This document shows positions 46,723-56,047 of a DNA stretch of 64,000 nucleotides, in pieces. Numbering within the stretch: the stretch's first letter is position 1; every line of letters begins with the position of its first letter. The stretch is from Moraxella pluranimalium. GTDB lineage: Bacteria > Pseudomonadota > Gammaproteobacteria > Pseudomonadales > Moraxellaceae. The translations under genes and the position numbers were made by a program. The DNA is taken from contig NZ_MUYU01000007.1 of assembly GCF_002014825.1 (NCBI RefSeq), forward strand, positions 1-64,000, given 5' to 3'. The notes under the pieces were generated by a model, which had not been told where the DNA came from, searched no databases, and saw nothing but the letters and a program-made list of their open reading frames with translations.

Positions 46723-48141
46723 ATGGCAAAAGCCAAATCCAGCTATGTCTGCCAAAACTGCGGTGCAATGTACGGCAAATGGGCAGGGCAATGCACCGAC
46801 TGCGGTGAGTGGAATACGCTGATTGAAGCGCCCAATACCGCCTTGCCACACCACACCAAAAAATCAAGCACTGCGGCAGCTGCCCCCCGAAAGACCGCCA
46901 ACTATGCAGGCGCGACCAGTGGCGTGATGACGCTTGATAGCGTGGGTGTGACGCTTGAGACTCGGATGCCGACAGGGATTGGCGAGTTTGATAGGGTGCT
47001 CGGTGGTGGACTGGTGGCAGGTTCGGTGGTGCTGATTGGCGGTGATCCAGGGATTGGCAAATCAACCATCCTGCTACAAACTGCCATCAATATGGCGGCA
47101 GGCGATAGCTTATCAGGGTCTGCACTGTATATCACAGGTGAAGAAAGTCTATCGCAGGTGGCGATGCGTGCCAAGCGACTTGGCCTGCCGACCGACCGTT
47201 TGCGAGTGCTGGCTGAGACCAATGTGGATACCATCTGTATGGCATTGACTGCTGAACAGCCTGCCATTGCGGTGATTGACTCGATTCAGACGCTCTTTAC
47301 TGAGATGATACAGTCCGCCCCTGGTGGTGTAGCACAGATTCGTGAGTCGGCGGCAATTTTGACTCGCTATGCCAAGCAGACGGGCACGGCACTGTTTTTG
47401 GTGGGTCATGTTACCAAAGAAGGCGCGCTCGCTGGCCCACGAGTGCTTGAGCATATGGTGGATACGGTGCTGTATTTTGAAGGGGAGTCGGACAGTCGCT
47501 TTCGTATGATTCGTGCGGTCAAAAATCGCTTTGGGGCGGTCAATGAGCTGGGGATTTTTGGCATGACTGATACAGGGCTTAAAGAAGTCGCCAATCCATC
47601 GGCGATTTTCTTGAGCCGCTATGATAAACCGATTGCAGGTTCGGTGGTGATGGTCAGCCGTGAAGGGACTCGCCCGCTACTTGTTGAAGTGCAAGCGCTG
47701 GTCGATAGCTCTCAAGCGCAGCCACGACGCATGGCGCTTGGTCTTGATTATCAAAGACTGTCTATGCTACTTGCCGTCATGCACCGTCATGGTGGTATCC
47801 ATACGAGCGGTATGGATGTCTATGTCAATGTCGTCGGCGGTGTCAAGGTGATGGAGACAGGTTCGGATTTGGCGGTGCTACTTGCTTGTGCGTCGAGTAT
47901 CCGTGAAAAGGCGTTGCCCAATCGCTTGTGCGTGTTTGGTGAAGTGGGCTTATCAGGCGAAATCCGCCCCGTGCCAAACGGTCAAGAACGCCTAAAAGAA
48001 GCAATGAAACACGGCTTTACCCATGCTATCGTGCCACGAGCCAATGCACCGCAGGCAGGCAGTCGTCAGTTTAATGGTATCACCATCATTGCTGTCGATC
48101 GGCTCGATGATGCGATTTCTCAAGCGTTTGAGATTGAGTGA
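46723..48141 (+). CDS. radA: DNA repair protein RadA
   Basis: RadA is a RecA-like helicase that promotes branch migration in recombination and, in competent bacteria, natural transformation. The N-terminal zinc finger (CQNCG...CTDCG), Walker A GGDPGIGKST, the RadA-specific KNRFG motif and the C-terminal Lon-like domain (GGIHTSGMDVYVNVVGGVK) are present in a normal 472 residues. AGGA precedes the ATG. Confidence 0.97.
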   Translation: MAKAKSSYVCQNCGAMYGKWAGQCTDCGEWNTLIEAPNTALPHHTKKSSTAAAAPRKTANYAGATSGVMTLDSVGVTLETRMPTGIGEFDRVLGGGLVAGSVVLIGGDPGIGKSTILLQTAINMAAGDSLSGSALYITGEESLSQVAMRAKRLGLPTDRLRVLAETNVDTICMALTAEQPAIAVIDSIQTLFTEMIQSAPGGVAQIRESAAILTRYAKQTGTALFLVGHVTKEGALAGPRVLEHMVDTVLYFEGESDSRFRMIRAVKNRFGAVNELGIFGMTDTGLKEVANPSAIFLSRYDKPIAGSVVMVSREGTRPLLVEVQALVDSSQAQPRRMALGLDYQRLSMLLAVMHRHGGIHTSGMDVYVNVVGGVKVMETGSDLAVLLACASSIREKALPNRLCVFGEVGLSGEIRPVPNGQERLKEAMKHGFTHAIVPRANAPQAGSRQFNGITIIAVDRLDDAISQAFEIE

Positions 48142-48518
48142 TGCGCTACTTTATGCAAAAAAAGTTTACCGACCTGACCCATGCTTTGATTAAAATTGAG
48201 TAACAAAACCCTTGATATATTTACAAGATATCAAGGGTTTTAACAGTTTGGATGATTAAGCAAGAAAATGCTACTTTTATCTTATGGAATGTACATAACA
48301 TCCTATCTATAATACGCACATACCAAATGCGGTACTGTGGTATAAACAATCATCAAAACAAATTGACGTTTGTTCACTGAGATGTTTTGAGTATTATAAA
48401 CTTTGTATAATCCTATATAAATAGTATTTACACTGATATTTTTCAAATACTTTATAATAATAAATAATCAAACATAGCAATCAGTACACGTCATTACTTT
48501 TATTGTAAGAGTATATCC
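48142..48518. other. Non-coding stretch between radA and a small secreted gene
   Basis: After the radA terminator the region is strongly AT-rich and contains several TATAAT words (for example 48406-48411 and 48453-48458), with no coding frame and no recognised RNA gene. It must hold the promoter of the small secreted protein gene, but I cannot choose between candidates. Confidence 0.5.
48205..48241 (+). terminator. radA terminator
   Basis: AAAACCCTTGATAT (48205-48218) pairs perfectly with ATATCAAGGGTTTT (48228-48241) over a 9-base loop. Confidence 0.85.
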
Positions 48519-48746
48519 ATGAAAAACTTAACCAAAGTTCTAAGCCTAGGCATCCTTAGCCTTGCCGTTTCAACTTCTGCATTTGCTGCTAAATCTGAGC
48601 CTGAGTATCTTGACCCAAATCCAGCTGCACAAACAGTTAAAAAAGAACATCAAGCCAATAAGCATGACAAAAAAGATTGCAATAAACAATCAAAAAAGCA
48701 GTCTAAAATGAATAAAGAGCAACATAACGCCCGTCCGCAAGTTTAA
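48519..48746 (+). CDS. Small secreted Lys/Gln-rich protein
   Basis: A 75-residue protein with a clear signal peptide (LGILSLAVSTSAFA, cleavage after about residue 23) and a mature part of about 50 residues rich in Lys, Gln, Asn and His with one Cys. Probably periplasmic and unstructured. No family recognised. It has its own terminator. Confidence 0.7.
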   Translation: MKNLTKVLSLGILSLAVSTSAFAAKSEPEYLDPNPAAQTVKKEHQANKHDKKDCNKQSKKQSKMNKEQHNARPQV

Positions 48747-48760
48747 TTTGTTCAAACTTA

Positions 48761-48797
48761 AAAAGCCATCTTGGTAGTTGCCAAGATGGCTTTTTTG
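48761..48797 (+). terminator. Terminator after the small secreted gene
   Basis: AAAAGCCATCTTGG (48761-48774) pairs perfectly with CCAAGATGGCTTTT (48781-48794), 6-base loop, with a T-run. Confidence 0.85.
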
Positions 48798-48895
48798 TCA
48801 GATAAAAATTATATCGACTTGGTAGATTTTACAAGAATACAGTTGTTAAAGTGATAAAATTATCGTTTATTTGTGAGGCATATTTTAAAATCAGC

Positions 48896-49754
48896 TCAAA
48901 ATTGATTCAACGGAATTTTTAGATAGCTTATACCATTATCCGCTGGTTCTGGTAAATTACCTGCCATCAAATTAACCTGTATGGATGGTAGAAGTAATTT
49001 TGGCACAGGCAGTGTACGGTCTTTGGCATCACGCAAAGCGACAAAGGTTTGTTCTGTGGTGGTGCTATTTAGATGGATGTTGTGCTGTTTTTGTTCGCCG
49101 ATGGTGGTCTTATACATGAATGCTTGCCGTGATGGTGGCAGATAGTCGTGACACAGATAGACGGTGGTGTCATCAGGCAGTTCATACAGTTTTTGTACCG
49201 AATGATATAGCGCACTACTGCTACCTTTTGGGAAGTCGCAACGAGCCGTGCCATAATCCGGCATAAATAGCGTATCACCAACAAACACTGCACCATCAAT
49301 CAAATAGCTCATACAAGCAGGCGTGTGGCCTGATGTTGCAATCGCTGTGGCGGATAATGTGCCGATTGCAAAATTTTCATCATCTTGAAAAAAAATGATC
49401 AAATCCCATCAGTGTATTGGCAGATTTAAAGTCAAGATTATAAATTTTGCCAAAGATACTTTGCGCTTCATCGATACGGTGGCTGATGCCAATACGCCCA
49501 CCGAGTTTGGATTTTAGATAGCTGGCGGCACTCAGATGATCAGCGTGAATATGTGTCTCAAGATGCCATGCCACCGTCCATGCGTGTGTGCTGATATAGG
49601 CAATGATGTCATCAGCAAGTGTGGTATCGGTGCGAGCACTTGGCATATCAAAGCCAAGTACGCTGTCAATAATGGCACAGATACCACTTGTGTCATCAGC
49701 GACGACATAGCTAAAAGTTTGACTGTCTTTATCAAAAAACTCTTTAACAATCAT
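48896..49754 (-). pseudogene. blh: Frameshifted persulfide dioxygenase-like MBL-fold protein (Blh type)
   Basis: Two overlapping frames together encode one metallo-beta-lactamase-fold protein like ETHE1/Blh sulfur dioxygenases, which oxidise persulfide to sulfite. The first half has THIHADH; the second has SGHT, FVGDTLF and LCHDYLPP. The frame breaks in a run of eight T on the coding strand (plus 49388-49395); seven T would give a single 285-residue protein. The start is ATG 49754 with AAGGA seven bases upstream. It closes the bigR cluster. It may be phase-variable, truly broken or an assembly error. Confidence 0.85.
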
Positions 49755-49758
49755 TATC

Positions 49759-50184
49759 TTATCCTTTATTAAGAACATCATGCAGATACATGGTGATCAG
49801 CATTGGTATGATAAAGTACAGTGATTGCAGTTGACCCAGACCCGCTAGACTGATTGCAGGTGCAGGGCAAATCCCCACCAAGCCCCAACCGACACCAAAT
49901 AGTACCGCACCGACAATCAGCCGCGCATCAATGATGCGAGCAGTTGGCAGGCTAAAAGTCTCACCGATCAGCGTGTGTGTTTGTCGTTTGGCAAGTCCAA
50001 ATGGTACAATCGCCACGCCAATCGCACCCATCATCACAAAGGCAAGGCTTGGATCCCATGAGCCAAAAACATCCAAAAAGCCAATGACTTTGGCGGGATT
50101 TGCCATGCCTGACACCAATAATCCCGCCCCAAATAATAGCCCAAACCCAAGTGCTAAGATATGTTTGAAAAATTGAGTCATCAT
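49759..50184 (-). CDS. YeeE/YedE-type half transporter (DUF6691, PmpB-like)
   Basis: A 141-residue inner-membrane protein with four helices, resembling the second half of YeeE/YedE sulfur transporters (LFGAGLLVSGMANPAKVIGFLD and GWGLVGICPAPAI). It follows its partner half gene, with 4 bases between them. In bigR operons such pairs carry sulfur compounds such as thiosulfate or sulfite. ATG 50184 or 50181 may be the start. Confidence 0.87.
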   Translation of the reverse strand: MMTQFFKHILALGFGLLFGAGLLVSGMANPAKVIGFLDVFGSWDPSLAFVMMGAIGVAIVPFGLAKRQTHTLIGETFSLPTARIIDARLIVGAVLFGVGWGLVGICPAPAISLAGLGQLQSLYFIIPMLITMYLHDVLNKG

Positions 50185-50188
50185 GCAC

Positions 50189-50605
50189 CTACGCCACTAT
50201 ACCAAATAATCGCATCATAAGCACGGTCAATATCCCTGCCGTCATAAAGGTCAGCGTCGCCACAATCGAGCGTCGTGATAACCGTGAAATGCCACAAATA
50301 CCATGTCCGCTAGTGCAGCCCGAGCCTAATCGCGTCCCCAAACCGACAAGCATACCTGCGATCATGAGCAGTCCAGTAGAGTGTGTGAGTATCACATTAT
50401 CCCCATCTATCCAACCAAACATCGATGCTAGCACAGCTGATAAGCCAATCCCCACCAAGAAAAACAGCGCAGAGCTAATTTTGGTCTTAGGTAATGAGGC
50501 AATCATACCACTGATGCCAACGACTTTACCAGTGGTATGTAGATAGCCAACAGTTGCTACGCCTATCATCATACCGCCGAGTAAAGCCAACAAAAAAGGG
50601 TGCAT
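50189..50605 (-). CDS. YeeE/YedE-type half transporter (PmpA-like)
   Basis: A 138-residue membrane protein with the sulfur-transporter signature GSGCTSGHGICGISRLS. Starts at ATG 50605 with TAGGAA about six bases upstream; the longer frame reaches into the divergent promoter. It is the first gene of the leftward sulfide-response operon, divergent from the ArsR-family regulator. Confidence 0.88.
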   Translation of the reverse strand: MHPFLLALLGGMMIGVATVGYLHTTGKVVGISGMIASLPKTKISSALFFLVGIGLSAVLASMFGWIDGDNVILTHSTGLLMIAGMLVGLGTRLGSGCTSGHGICGISRLSRRSIVATLTFMTAGILTVLMMRLFGIVA

Positions 50606-50635
50606 TGCAATTCCTAATTCATAATAGTTTATTTT

Positions 50636-50660
50636 ATTATAATATATAAAATTATATAAT
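50636..50660. promoter_or_regulatory. AT-rich dyad, candidate BigR operator
   Basis: A 25-base A/T-only stretch has outer arms ATTATA/TATAAT and inner TATATA-N4-TATATA. BigR-type regulators are known to bind AT-rich palindromes over the -10 of their operon; this site lies between the divergent transcripts. It is compositionally biased, so some symmetry may be accidental. Confidence 0.45.
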
Positions 50661-50730
50661 GATAGCTGTTTTAACAAAAATATGCTAACATAAATAAATT
50701 ACATAACTTAACTGACAATTGGGTAAATAA

Positions 50731-51051
50731 ATGACGCAACCGATCACAGGTGCATCTGAAGACACGGCCATGAATTTTGATGCGTTGCCGCAGGTGATGG
50801 ATGTGCTTAAGATGCTTGCTAATCCTGAGCGACTTAAGATCGTTTGTGTACTAGGTGATGGTGTGCTCAATGTTAGTCAGATTGAGCATTTGACTGGTGT
50901 AGCACAACCAACGCTATCCCAACAGTTGGGTGTTTTGCGTAAATCAGGAATTGTGCATACCCAAAGACAGGGCAAGTATGTTTATTATCGTGTGGCAGAT
51001 CCAAAAGTGGTTCAGCTCATTGCTCAGCTTCACGAATTATATTGTCAATAA
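50731..51051 (+). CDS. bigR: ArsR-family sulfide-responsive repressor (BigR/SqrR type)
   Basis: A 106-residue winged-helix repressor. The HTH (VSQIEHLTGVAQPTLSQQLGVLRKSG) and two cysteines at positions 39 (KIVCVLG) and 105 (LYCQ) match the pair that forms a disulfide or polysulfide in BigR/SqrR and releases DNA in the presence of sulfide. It is divergent from the transporter/dioxygenase operon it most likely controls. Confidence 0.88.
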   Translation: MTQPITGASEDTAMNFDALPQVMDVLKMLANPERLKIVCVLGDGVLNVSQIEHLTGVAQPTLSQQLGVLRKSGIVHTQRQGKYVYYRVADPKVVQLIAQLHELYCQ

Positions 51052-51053
51052 AA

Positions 51054-51078
51054 AAAGCACGGTTTAAAGCCGTGCTTT
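51054..51078. terminator. Bidirectional terminator after bigR
   Basis: AAAGCACGG (51054-51062) pairs perfectly with CCGTGCTTT (51070-51078) around a 7-base loop; an A-run on the left supports leftward termination too. Confidence 0.75.
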
Positions 51079-51102
51079 GTTGTGTGAGTGCGGTTGATTA
51101 AA

Positions 51103-51486
51103 TTATGAACAAACCACCGACTGCATATCTTCACCAACCGTACCGCTTTGGACGGGCTCCCATTCGCCAATACCAAGCGATGTGCCAACCAATTCATCAT
51201 TAAAATAATAATACTCATCATCGACACGCACTGTACTGTCACTACAATCATAAGTCCATTCTTCGACCGTGGCATCATAGCCATAACCTTCGTCGTTAGT
51301 GCGGACTTCTGCACGCTCAATATACATCGTTACCGTGATGCCGTCTTCTGAGTAGTCAAATTCATCATCATAATAAAAGGCGTCACCATCGTCATTTTCA
51401 AGTAAAAATACCGGTGCAGACAGTGCAGGCGTGCTGGTCGCTACCAAGCCTAACATTAGCGCAAATTTTGCCAAAAATTGTTTCAT
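51103..51486 (-). CDS. Adhesin-E-like secreted protein
   Basis: A 127-residue protein with a signal peptide (FALMLGLVATSTPALSA) and a Tyr/Asp/Glu-rich mature domain with two cysteines (TYDCSDS and terminal VVCS). The final segment W-x-P-V-x-S-G-T-V-G-E...C resembles the surface-adhesin-E family, recalled by pattern. ATG 51486 fits a signal peptide better than the upstream start. A frameshifted relative lies upstream. Confidence 0.6.
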   Translation of the reverse strand: MKQFLAKFALMLGLVATSTPALSAPVFLLENDDGDAFYYDDEFDYSEDGITVTMYIERAEVRTNDEGYGYDATVEEWTYDCSDSTVRVDDEYYYFNDELVGTSLGIGEWEPVQSGTVGEDMQSVVCS

Positions 51487-51578
51487 GGCTCTATATCCTA
51501 CATAAATCAAGAGTTATTGCCATTATAACGATGGTTAAAAAATTTGCAAGTACTATTCAAGTACCATTTAAATCAAAT

Positions 51579-52083
51579 TTATTTGCACAGGATTGCTTGC
51601 AGAGCCGCCGCCTTTGTGCCCGTTTGGATTTGTTTCCAATCAGTTGGCTCATGTTCGGTTTTGGCAACGCCAGAATTTTGAATAAAGACTTGATTGGCGA
51701 CCTGCACCGAACCCTGACAATCAAATAACCAAATCGCATCAATGACATCATACCATGAATAAGATGGACTTGTATCATCATGCTCATTTTCTGCTTGTAC
51801 AGGAAATAATTGTGCAAATCTAAAACTAATCGCAACTTTGGCGATTGCTTTGCCATCTTGATGGATGATTTTTGGATGATAAAAATATTCATTGTCAAAA
51901 TCATCAAAACCCAATGAAATTAAAGGGGTTTCATCATTGGGCGTTTCAAATTCAAATGATAAATCATCATGAGTTTTGAGGCGGTATAAGCCGAATTCAT
52001 CTTGAAATTTTTTCTTGTGCTAGAACTTGTATTTGTACACCAAAAAATGCAACAAGCAACAAACATAATTTAAAAATTTTCAT
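51579..52083 (-). pseudogene. Frameshifted Adhesin-E-like secreted protein
   Basis: ATG 52083 begins a signal peptide (CLLLVAFFGVQIQVLA), but the frame stops at 51997-51999. The continuing sequence is open in another frame (QDEFGLYRLKTHDD...) down to 51579 and ends with the same C-terminal pattern as its neighbour (FDCQGS...W-K-Q-I-Q-T-G-T...LC). Deleting one base in the A6 run of the coding strand (plus 52008-52013) restores 167 residues. Probably a paralogue of the gene at 51103, broken or phase-variable. Confidence 0.65.
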
Positions 52084-52129
52084 AAATATTCCAGTAGATT
52101 AATTAATGAACCAATGGTTAAAAGTTGGG

Positions 52130-53029
52130 TTAAGCGTGCCAAGCTCTACAATATCTGGTCAAAAACGCTTCAAACGCCATTACAGCAGGCGATGCCGAGC
52201 GATAGCGATGTTTGTATAACAAAAATTTGTAGCTGATTTGTGGTTCGCTGATGGGTACCATGACAAGGTTTTGTTCATCTACCCAAGGCTTAGCATAGCC
52301 AAGTGCCATTGTCATGCCAAGCCCTTGTTTGACCATACCAAGCGCTGTGGACAAAAAATTCACTTCATAATCACTTCGAAATACCTTACTACTGATATCA
52401 AGTGGCAAGTGATCGGCGATGTATTTGGCAAATGGCTCTTGGAGTGTAATCAGCTCGCCATCACTCATCGCATCCCAAGTCAAATCAGTGCGAGATGCTA
52501 GTGGGTGATCGGGGCGTACCACCAACTGAAACGGCGATGAAAACAGCTCGGTCGCTGACAAATCGGTATGATAAGCAAATGCAGGCCCAACGCCCAGATC
52601 CGCTTCGAGTGTTTGCACAGAATTGATCACATCTTCGACAGAGCAGTCAATCAGATTGACCTGAATATCAGGATAAGCTTGTTTAAACTGCTTAATCAGC
52701 TCGGGCATGGCAGATGCGGCAAGCTGCTGTGGCGCTGCGATACGCACCTTGCCTTGATGAAAATCCTTGAGATCGGCAATCTCATTACCCAGCACCTGCA
52801 TATCATGAATGACCCGCAGGGCGTGGGGCAGTAGTCGCTCGCCTGCTTCGGATAGGTGCATCTGCCGTGTGGTTCGGTCAAATAGCCGAGTATCCAGCTG
52901 ATTTTCCATCTCTTTAATCAGTCCGCTCAAGGATGATTGTGTCAAATGTAGCTCATCAGCGGCTTTAGTAAAGCTTTTGTGGCGAGCGACACTGACAAAG
53001 GCCTTGAGCTGGCGAAAAGTGATATTCAT
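52130..53029 (-). CDS. LysR-family transcriptional regulator next to hpd
   Basis: A 299-residue LysR regulator with an N-terminal HTH (KSFTKAADELHLTQSSLSGLIKEME, about residues 18-42) and the effector domain (GKVRIAAPQQLAASAMPELI). It is divergent from hpd with about 120 bases between them, the classic arrangement for control of the neighbour, so it may activate tyrosine breakdown. The effector is unknown. Confidence 0.87.
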   Translation of the reverse strand: MNITFRQLKAFVSVARHKSFTKAADELHLTQSSLSGLIKEMENQLDTRLFDRTTRQMHLSEAGERLLPHALRVIHDMQVLGNEIADLKDFHQGKVRIAAPQQLAASAMPELIKQFKQAYPDIQVNLIDCSVEDVINSVQTLEADLGVGPAFAYHTDLSATELFSSPFQLVVRPDHPLASRTDLTWDAMSDGELITLQEPFAKYIADHLPLDISSKVFRSDYEVNFLSTALGMVKQGLGMTMALGYAKPWVDEQNLVMVPISEPQISYKFLLYKHRYRSASPAVMAFEAFLTRYCRAWHA

Positions 53030-53152
53030 GGTCTAATCCGATAAATTCAAGAAAAAATCAATTTGTGCATTTGTTGGCGCTATTTTAAGATAAGGCACAT
53101 ATCCTTTACAAGTATCGTTGGATTTATTTTTTGAACCAAACAAGGAATGATT

Positions 53153-54235
53153 ATGGCAGATTTATTCGAAAACCCAATGGGATTGTGTGGCTTTGAGTTT
53201 GTAGAATTTGCAAGCCCTACACCAAATGTGCTTGAGCCATTATTTGAAAAAATGGGCTTTACGCTCGTTGCCAAACACCGCTCCAAAGATGTGCTACTGT
53301 ACCGTCAAGGCAGTATCAACTTTATCATCAATCGTGAGCCGAAGTCTGAAGCGATGTATTTTGCCAATGAACATGGCCCATCAGCGTGTGGTATGGCGTT
53401 TCGTGTGCGTGATGCACAGTTTGCTTATAAGCGTGCCATTGAGCTTGGTGCACAGCCTGTGCATATCGCTACATCGGTGATGGAGCTTCGCCTGCCTGCG
53501 ATTAAGGGCATTGGCGGTGCGCCTTTGTATCTGATTGATCGCTTTGAAGAAGGCAAATCCATTTATGATATTGACTTTGAATTTATCGAAGGCGTGGATC
53601 GTCATCCGGTGGGCTATGGCTTTCAAATCGTTGATCACTTGACGCATAATGTCTATCGTGGGCGTATGGATTATTGGGCGAAATTTTATGAAAAATTGTT
53701 CAATTTCCAAGAAATCCGCTATTTTGACATCAAAGGCGAATACACAGGGCTAACCAGCCGTGCGATGACAGCACCTGATGGGCTAATTCGTATTCCACTG
53801 AATGAAGAAGCCAAGCAGGGTGGCGGTCAGATTGAAGAGTATCTAATGGCGTTCGGCGGTGAAGGCATTCAGCACATTGCGCTATTGACCGATGATTTGC
53901 TCGGTGCGATTGACAAGCTACGCGCTGCTGGTATTCCGCTGATGACTGCGCCAAATGATGCCTATTATGAGATGCTTGATGAGCGTCTGCCAAATCATGG
54001 CGAAGATGTCAAAGCACTACAATCTCGTGGTATTTTGCTCGATGGTACGACCGAAGGCGGTCAGCCACGACTGTTGCTGCAGATTTTTTCAGAAACGGCG
54101 CTTGGCCCTGTGTTCTTTGAATTTATTCAGCGTAAGGGCGATTATCGTGAAGGCTTTGGTGAAGGCAATTTTAAGGCATTGTTCGAAAGCCTTGAGCGTG
54201 ACCAAATTCGCCGTGGTGCGCTGGCGGTGGAATAA
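53153..54235 (+). CDS. hpd: 4-Hydroxyphenylpyruvate dioxygenase
   Basis: This Fe(II) enzyme turns 4-hydroxyphenylpyruvate into homogentisate in tyrosine catabolism. The iron ligands are visible in [19 protein letters not shown] and the C-terminal [10 protein letters not shown]; the ending [22 protein letters not shown] is a family hallmark. ATG 53153 has AAGGA six bases upstream; ATG 53147 is too close. maiA lies further downstream; homogentisate dioxygenase and FahA are not in the window. Confidence 0.96.
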   Translation: MADLFENPMGLCGFEFVEFASPTPNVLEPLFEKMGFTLVAKHRSKDVLLYRQGSINFIINREPKSEAMYFANEHGPSACGMAFRVRDAQFAYKRAIELGAQPVHIATSVMELRLPAIKGIGGAPLYLIDRFEEGKSIYDIDFEFIEGVDRHPVGYGFQIVDHLTHNVYRGRMDYWAKFYEKLFNFQEIRYFDIKGEYTGLTSRAMTAPDGLIRIPLNEEAKQGGGQIEEYLMAFGGEGIQHIALLTDDLLGAIDKLRAAGIPLMTAPNDAYYEMLDERLPNHGEDVKALQSRGILLDGTTEGGQPRLLLQIFSETALGPVFFEFIQRKGDYREGFGEGNFKALFESLERDQIRRGALAVE

Positions 54236-54271
54236 GCGTTATTAACCATGCCGCCAAATAACGGCGGACAT

Positions 54272-54336
54272 CATCCATCATCCCAAGTGTTGATCATCTC
54301 AAACTGTGCTTTGGGTTGGTGGGTGTCTTTTTTTTT
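54272..54336 (+). terminator. hpd terminator with GU-rich stem and T9
   Basis: CATCCATCATCCCAAG (54272-54287) can pair with CTTTGGGTTGGTGGGTG (54309-54325) using several G-U pairs and one bulge, followed by nine T (54328-54336). Confidence 0.6.
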
Positions 54337-54501
54337 GCGATGGATAGCAAATGATCGATTAGGGATATATCACCATTTTTGCGATATTTATCAGTTTTTG
54401 TGTAAGCATTGCGTGCCAAAAGTTTGTTATAGTAATGACAAATCGGCGCAGTCGTGATGGATATTCGTGTTGCTCTCGACATGATTGCCTACTGGCGGTC
54501 A

Positions 54502-54510
54502 TGGTATAAT
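54502..54510 (+). promoter_or_regulatory. Extended -10 for the NhaC-type gene
   Basis: TGGTATAAT is the same extended -10 found before leuC and the trmB-like gene. It lies about 65 bases upstream of the chosen start. Confidence 0.5.
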
Positions 54511-54573
54511 GGTTGATTGATGTTGGCTTTTTTTACCGCTTTGCTATCCATTTTGAGTGTTAAGGATATGGAT

Positions 54574-55974
54574 ATGAACGAACAAAACAAACACGAACCA
54601 TTATTAAAAATCAGTCCAAGCGCCGCCGTACCGATGGCGATTGTGATGGTCATCGTCTTGGGTGTAACCATGATTGCTTGGGGCTGGGTACCGCATCTGT
54701 CGCTACTGTTGGTGATTATCGGCTTGATGATGTTTGGGCTTGTCAAGGGTGTCAAATTTGACGCCATGCAAGATAAGATGATCAGCGGTGTCGGGGCGGG
54801 CATGGGGGCGATTTATCTGTTCTCATTCATTGGGCTATTGGTGTCGGCTTTGATGATGTCTGGGGCAATTCCGACGCTGATTTATTATGGCTTTGGTGTT
54901 TTGTCCGCTGATATGTTTTATTTATCGGCATTCATTTTATCGAGCATTGTCGGCATTGCGCTTGGTAGTGGCTTCACGACTTGTGCGACGATTGGTGTGG
55001 CGTTTTTGGGCATGGCGGCAGCATTCGGCACAAACCCTGCCATCGTCGCCGGCGCAGTGGTTTCCGGCGCATTATTTGGTGATAAAATGTCGCCACTGTC
55101 AGACACGACCAGTATCGCCGCATCCATTGTTGGTGTGGATTTGTTTGACCATATCAAAAATATGATGTACACCACTGTGCCAGCTTGGCTCATCAGCGCA
55201 GGATTGTTTTGGTTCTTGTCAGATGCGCACTTGGCAGCGGATTTAAGCGATGTCGCTGTGCTCAAAGAACAGCTTATCACGAGTGGCTTGGTGCATAGCT
55301 ATGCGTTGTTGCCATTTGTGATGCTTGTTGTGTTGGCAGTTCTGAGAGTCAATGCCATTTATACCATTTCAGCGACCATTGCGGTGTCATTGGCGCTTAC
55401 CTTTACGCACAGTACGCCAAGCTTGTCTGATTTGGGTAATTGGTTCTTTACAGGCTATGCACCAGCAGAAAATCTTAATTTGGGGGATGTTGGCAAAATC
55501 GTCAGCCGTGGCGGACTACAAAGTATGTTCTTTAGCCAGCTACTCGTGATTTTGGCACTGTCATTGGGCGGACTACTACAGGGCTTGGGTATTTTGCCTG
55601 CGTTACTTGATGGTATGCGTCATCTATTGACCAAGGCAAGTCGTGGCGTGGCGGCAGCGGCGTTTACATCACTGGGTATCAATGTGCTTGTTGGTGAGCA
55701 GTATTTGAGCTTGCTACTATCGGGCAATGCGTTTTTGCCGGAGTATAAGCGACTTGGACTACACCCAAAAAACCTATCACGCACCATCGAAGATGCGGGC
55801 ACAGTCATCAACCCACTTGTGCCGTGGGGTGTGTACGGGGGCTTTTTGGCAGGGACATTTGGGATGCCTGTGGTGGCGTATCTGCCGTACGCGTTCTTTT
55901 GCTACCTATGCTTTGTGCTGACGCTGATTTTTGGATTTACAGGCTTTACCATTACCAAGCTTGATAAGGCATAA
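54574..55974 (+). CDS. NhaC-family Na+/H+ antiporter-type transporter
   Basis: A 466-residue inner-membrane protein with about 12 helices of the NhaC family (GSGFTTCATIGVAFLGMA; GALFGDKMSPLSDTTSIAASI). ATG 54574 has AAGGA seven bases upstream. Some NhaC-family members exchange sodium for organic acids or amino acids. Its position between hpd and maiA suggests, as an inference, uptake of tyrosine or a related aromatic compound. Confidence 0.88.
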   Translation: MNEQNKHEPLLKISPSAAVPMAIVMVIVLGVTMIAWGWVPHLSLLLVIIGLMMFGLVKGVKFDAMQDKMISGVGAGMGAIYLFSFIGLLVSALMMSGAIPTLIYYGFGVLSADMFYLSAFILSSIVGIALGSGFTTCATIGVAFLGMAAAFGTNPAIVAGAVVSGALFGDKMSPLSDTTSIAASIVGVDLFDHIKNMMYTTVPAWLISAGLFWFLSDAHLAADLSDVAVLKEQLITSGLVHSYALLPFVMLVVLAVLRVNAIYTISATIAVSLALTFTHSTPSLSDLGNWFFTGYAPAENLNLGDVGKIVSRGGLQSMFFSQLLVILALSLGGLLQGLGILPALLDGMRHLLTKASRGVAAAAFTSLGINVLVGEQYLSLLLSGNAFLPEYKRLGLHPKNLSRTIEDAGTVINPLVPWGVYGGFLAGTFGMPVVAYLPYAFFCYLCFVLTLIFGFTGFTITKLDKA

Positions 55975-56047
55975 GCTTAACACTACAAGCTTTAACTGAA
56001 GTGGATTGATGGCAGTAGATTAATGGCACAATTATTAAGGATAAATT

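Larger units (their letters stand above)
54236..54573. other. hpd-nhaC intergenic region
   Basis: About 340 bases without a gene. It contains the hpd terminator and an extended -10 element for the next gene, both listed separately. No further structure was recognised. Confidence 0.6.

Noticed and set aside
54248-54457. 69-codon frame between hpd and the NhaC-type gene
   Set aside because: It spans the hpd terminator and T9 tract, lacks a ribosome binding site and has no protein-like features.
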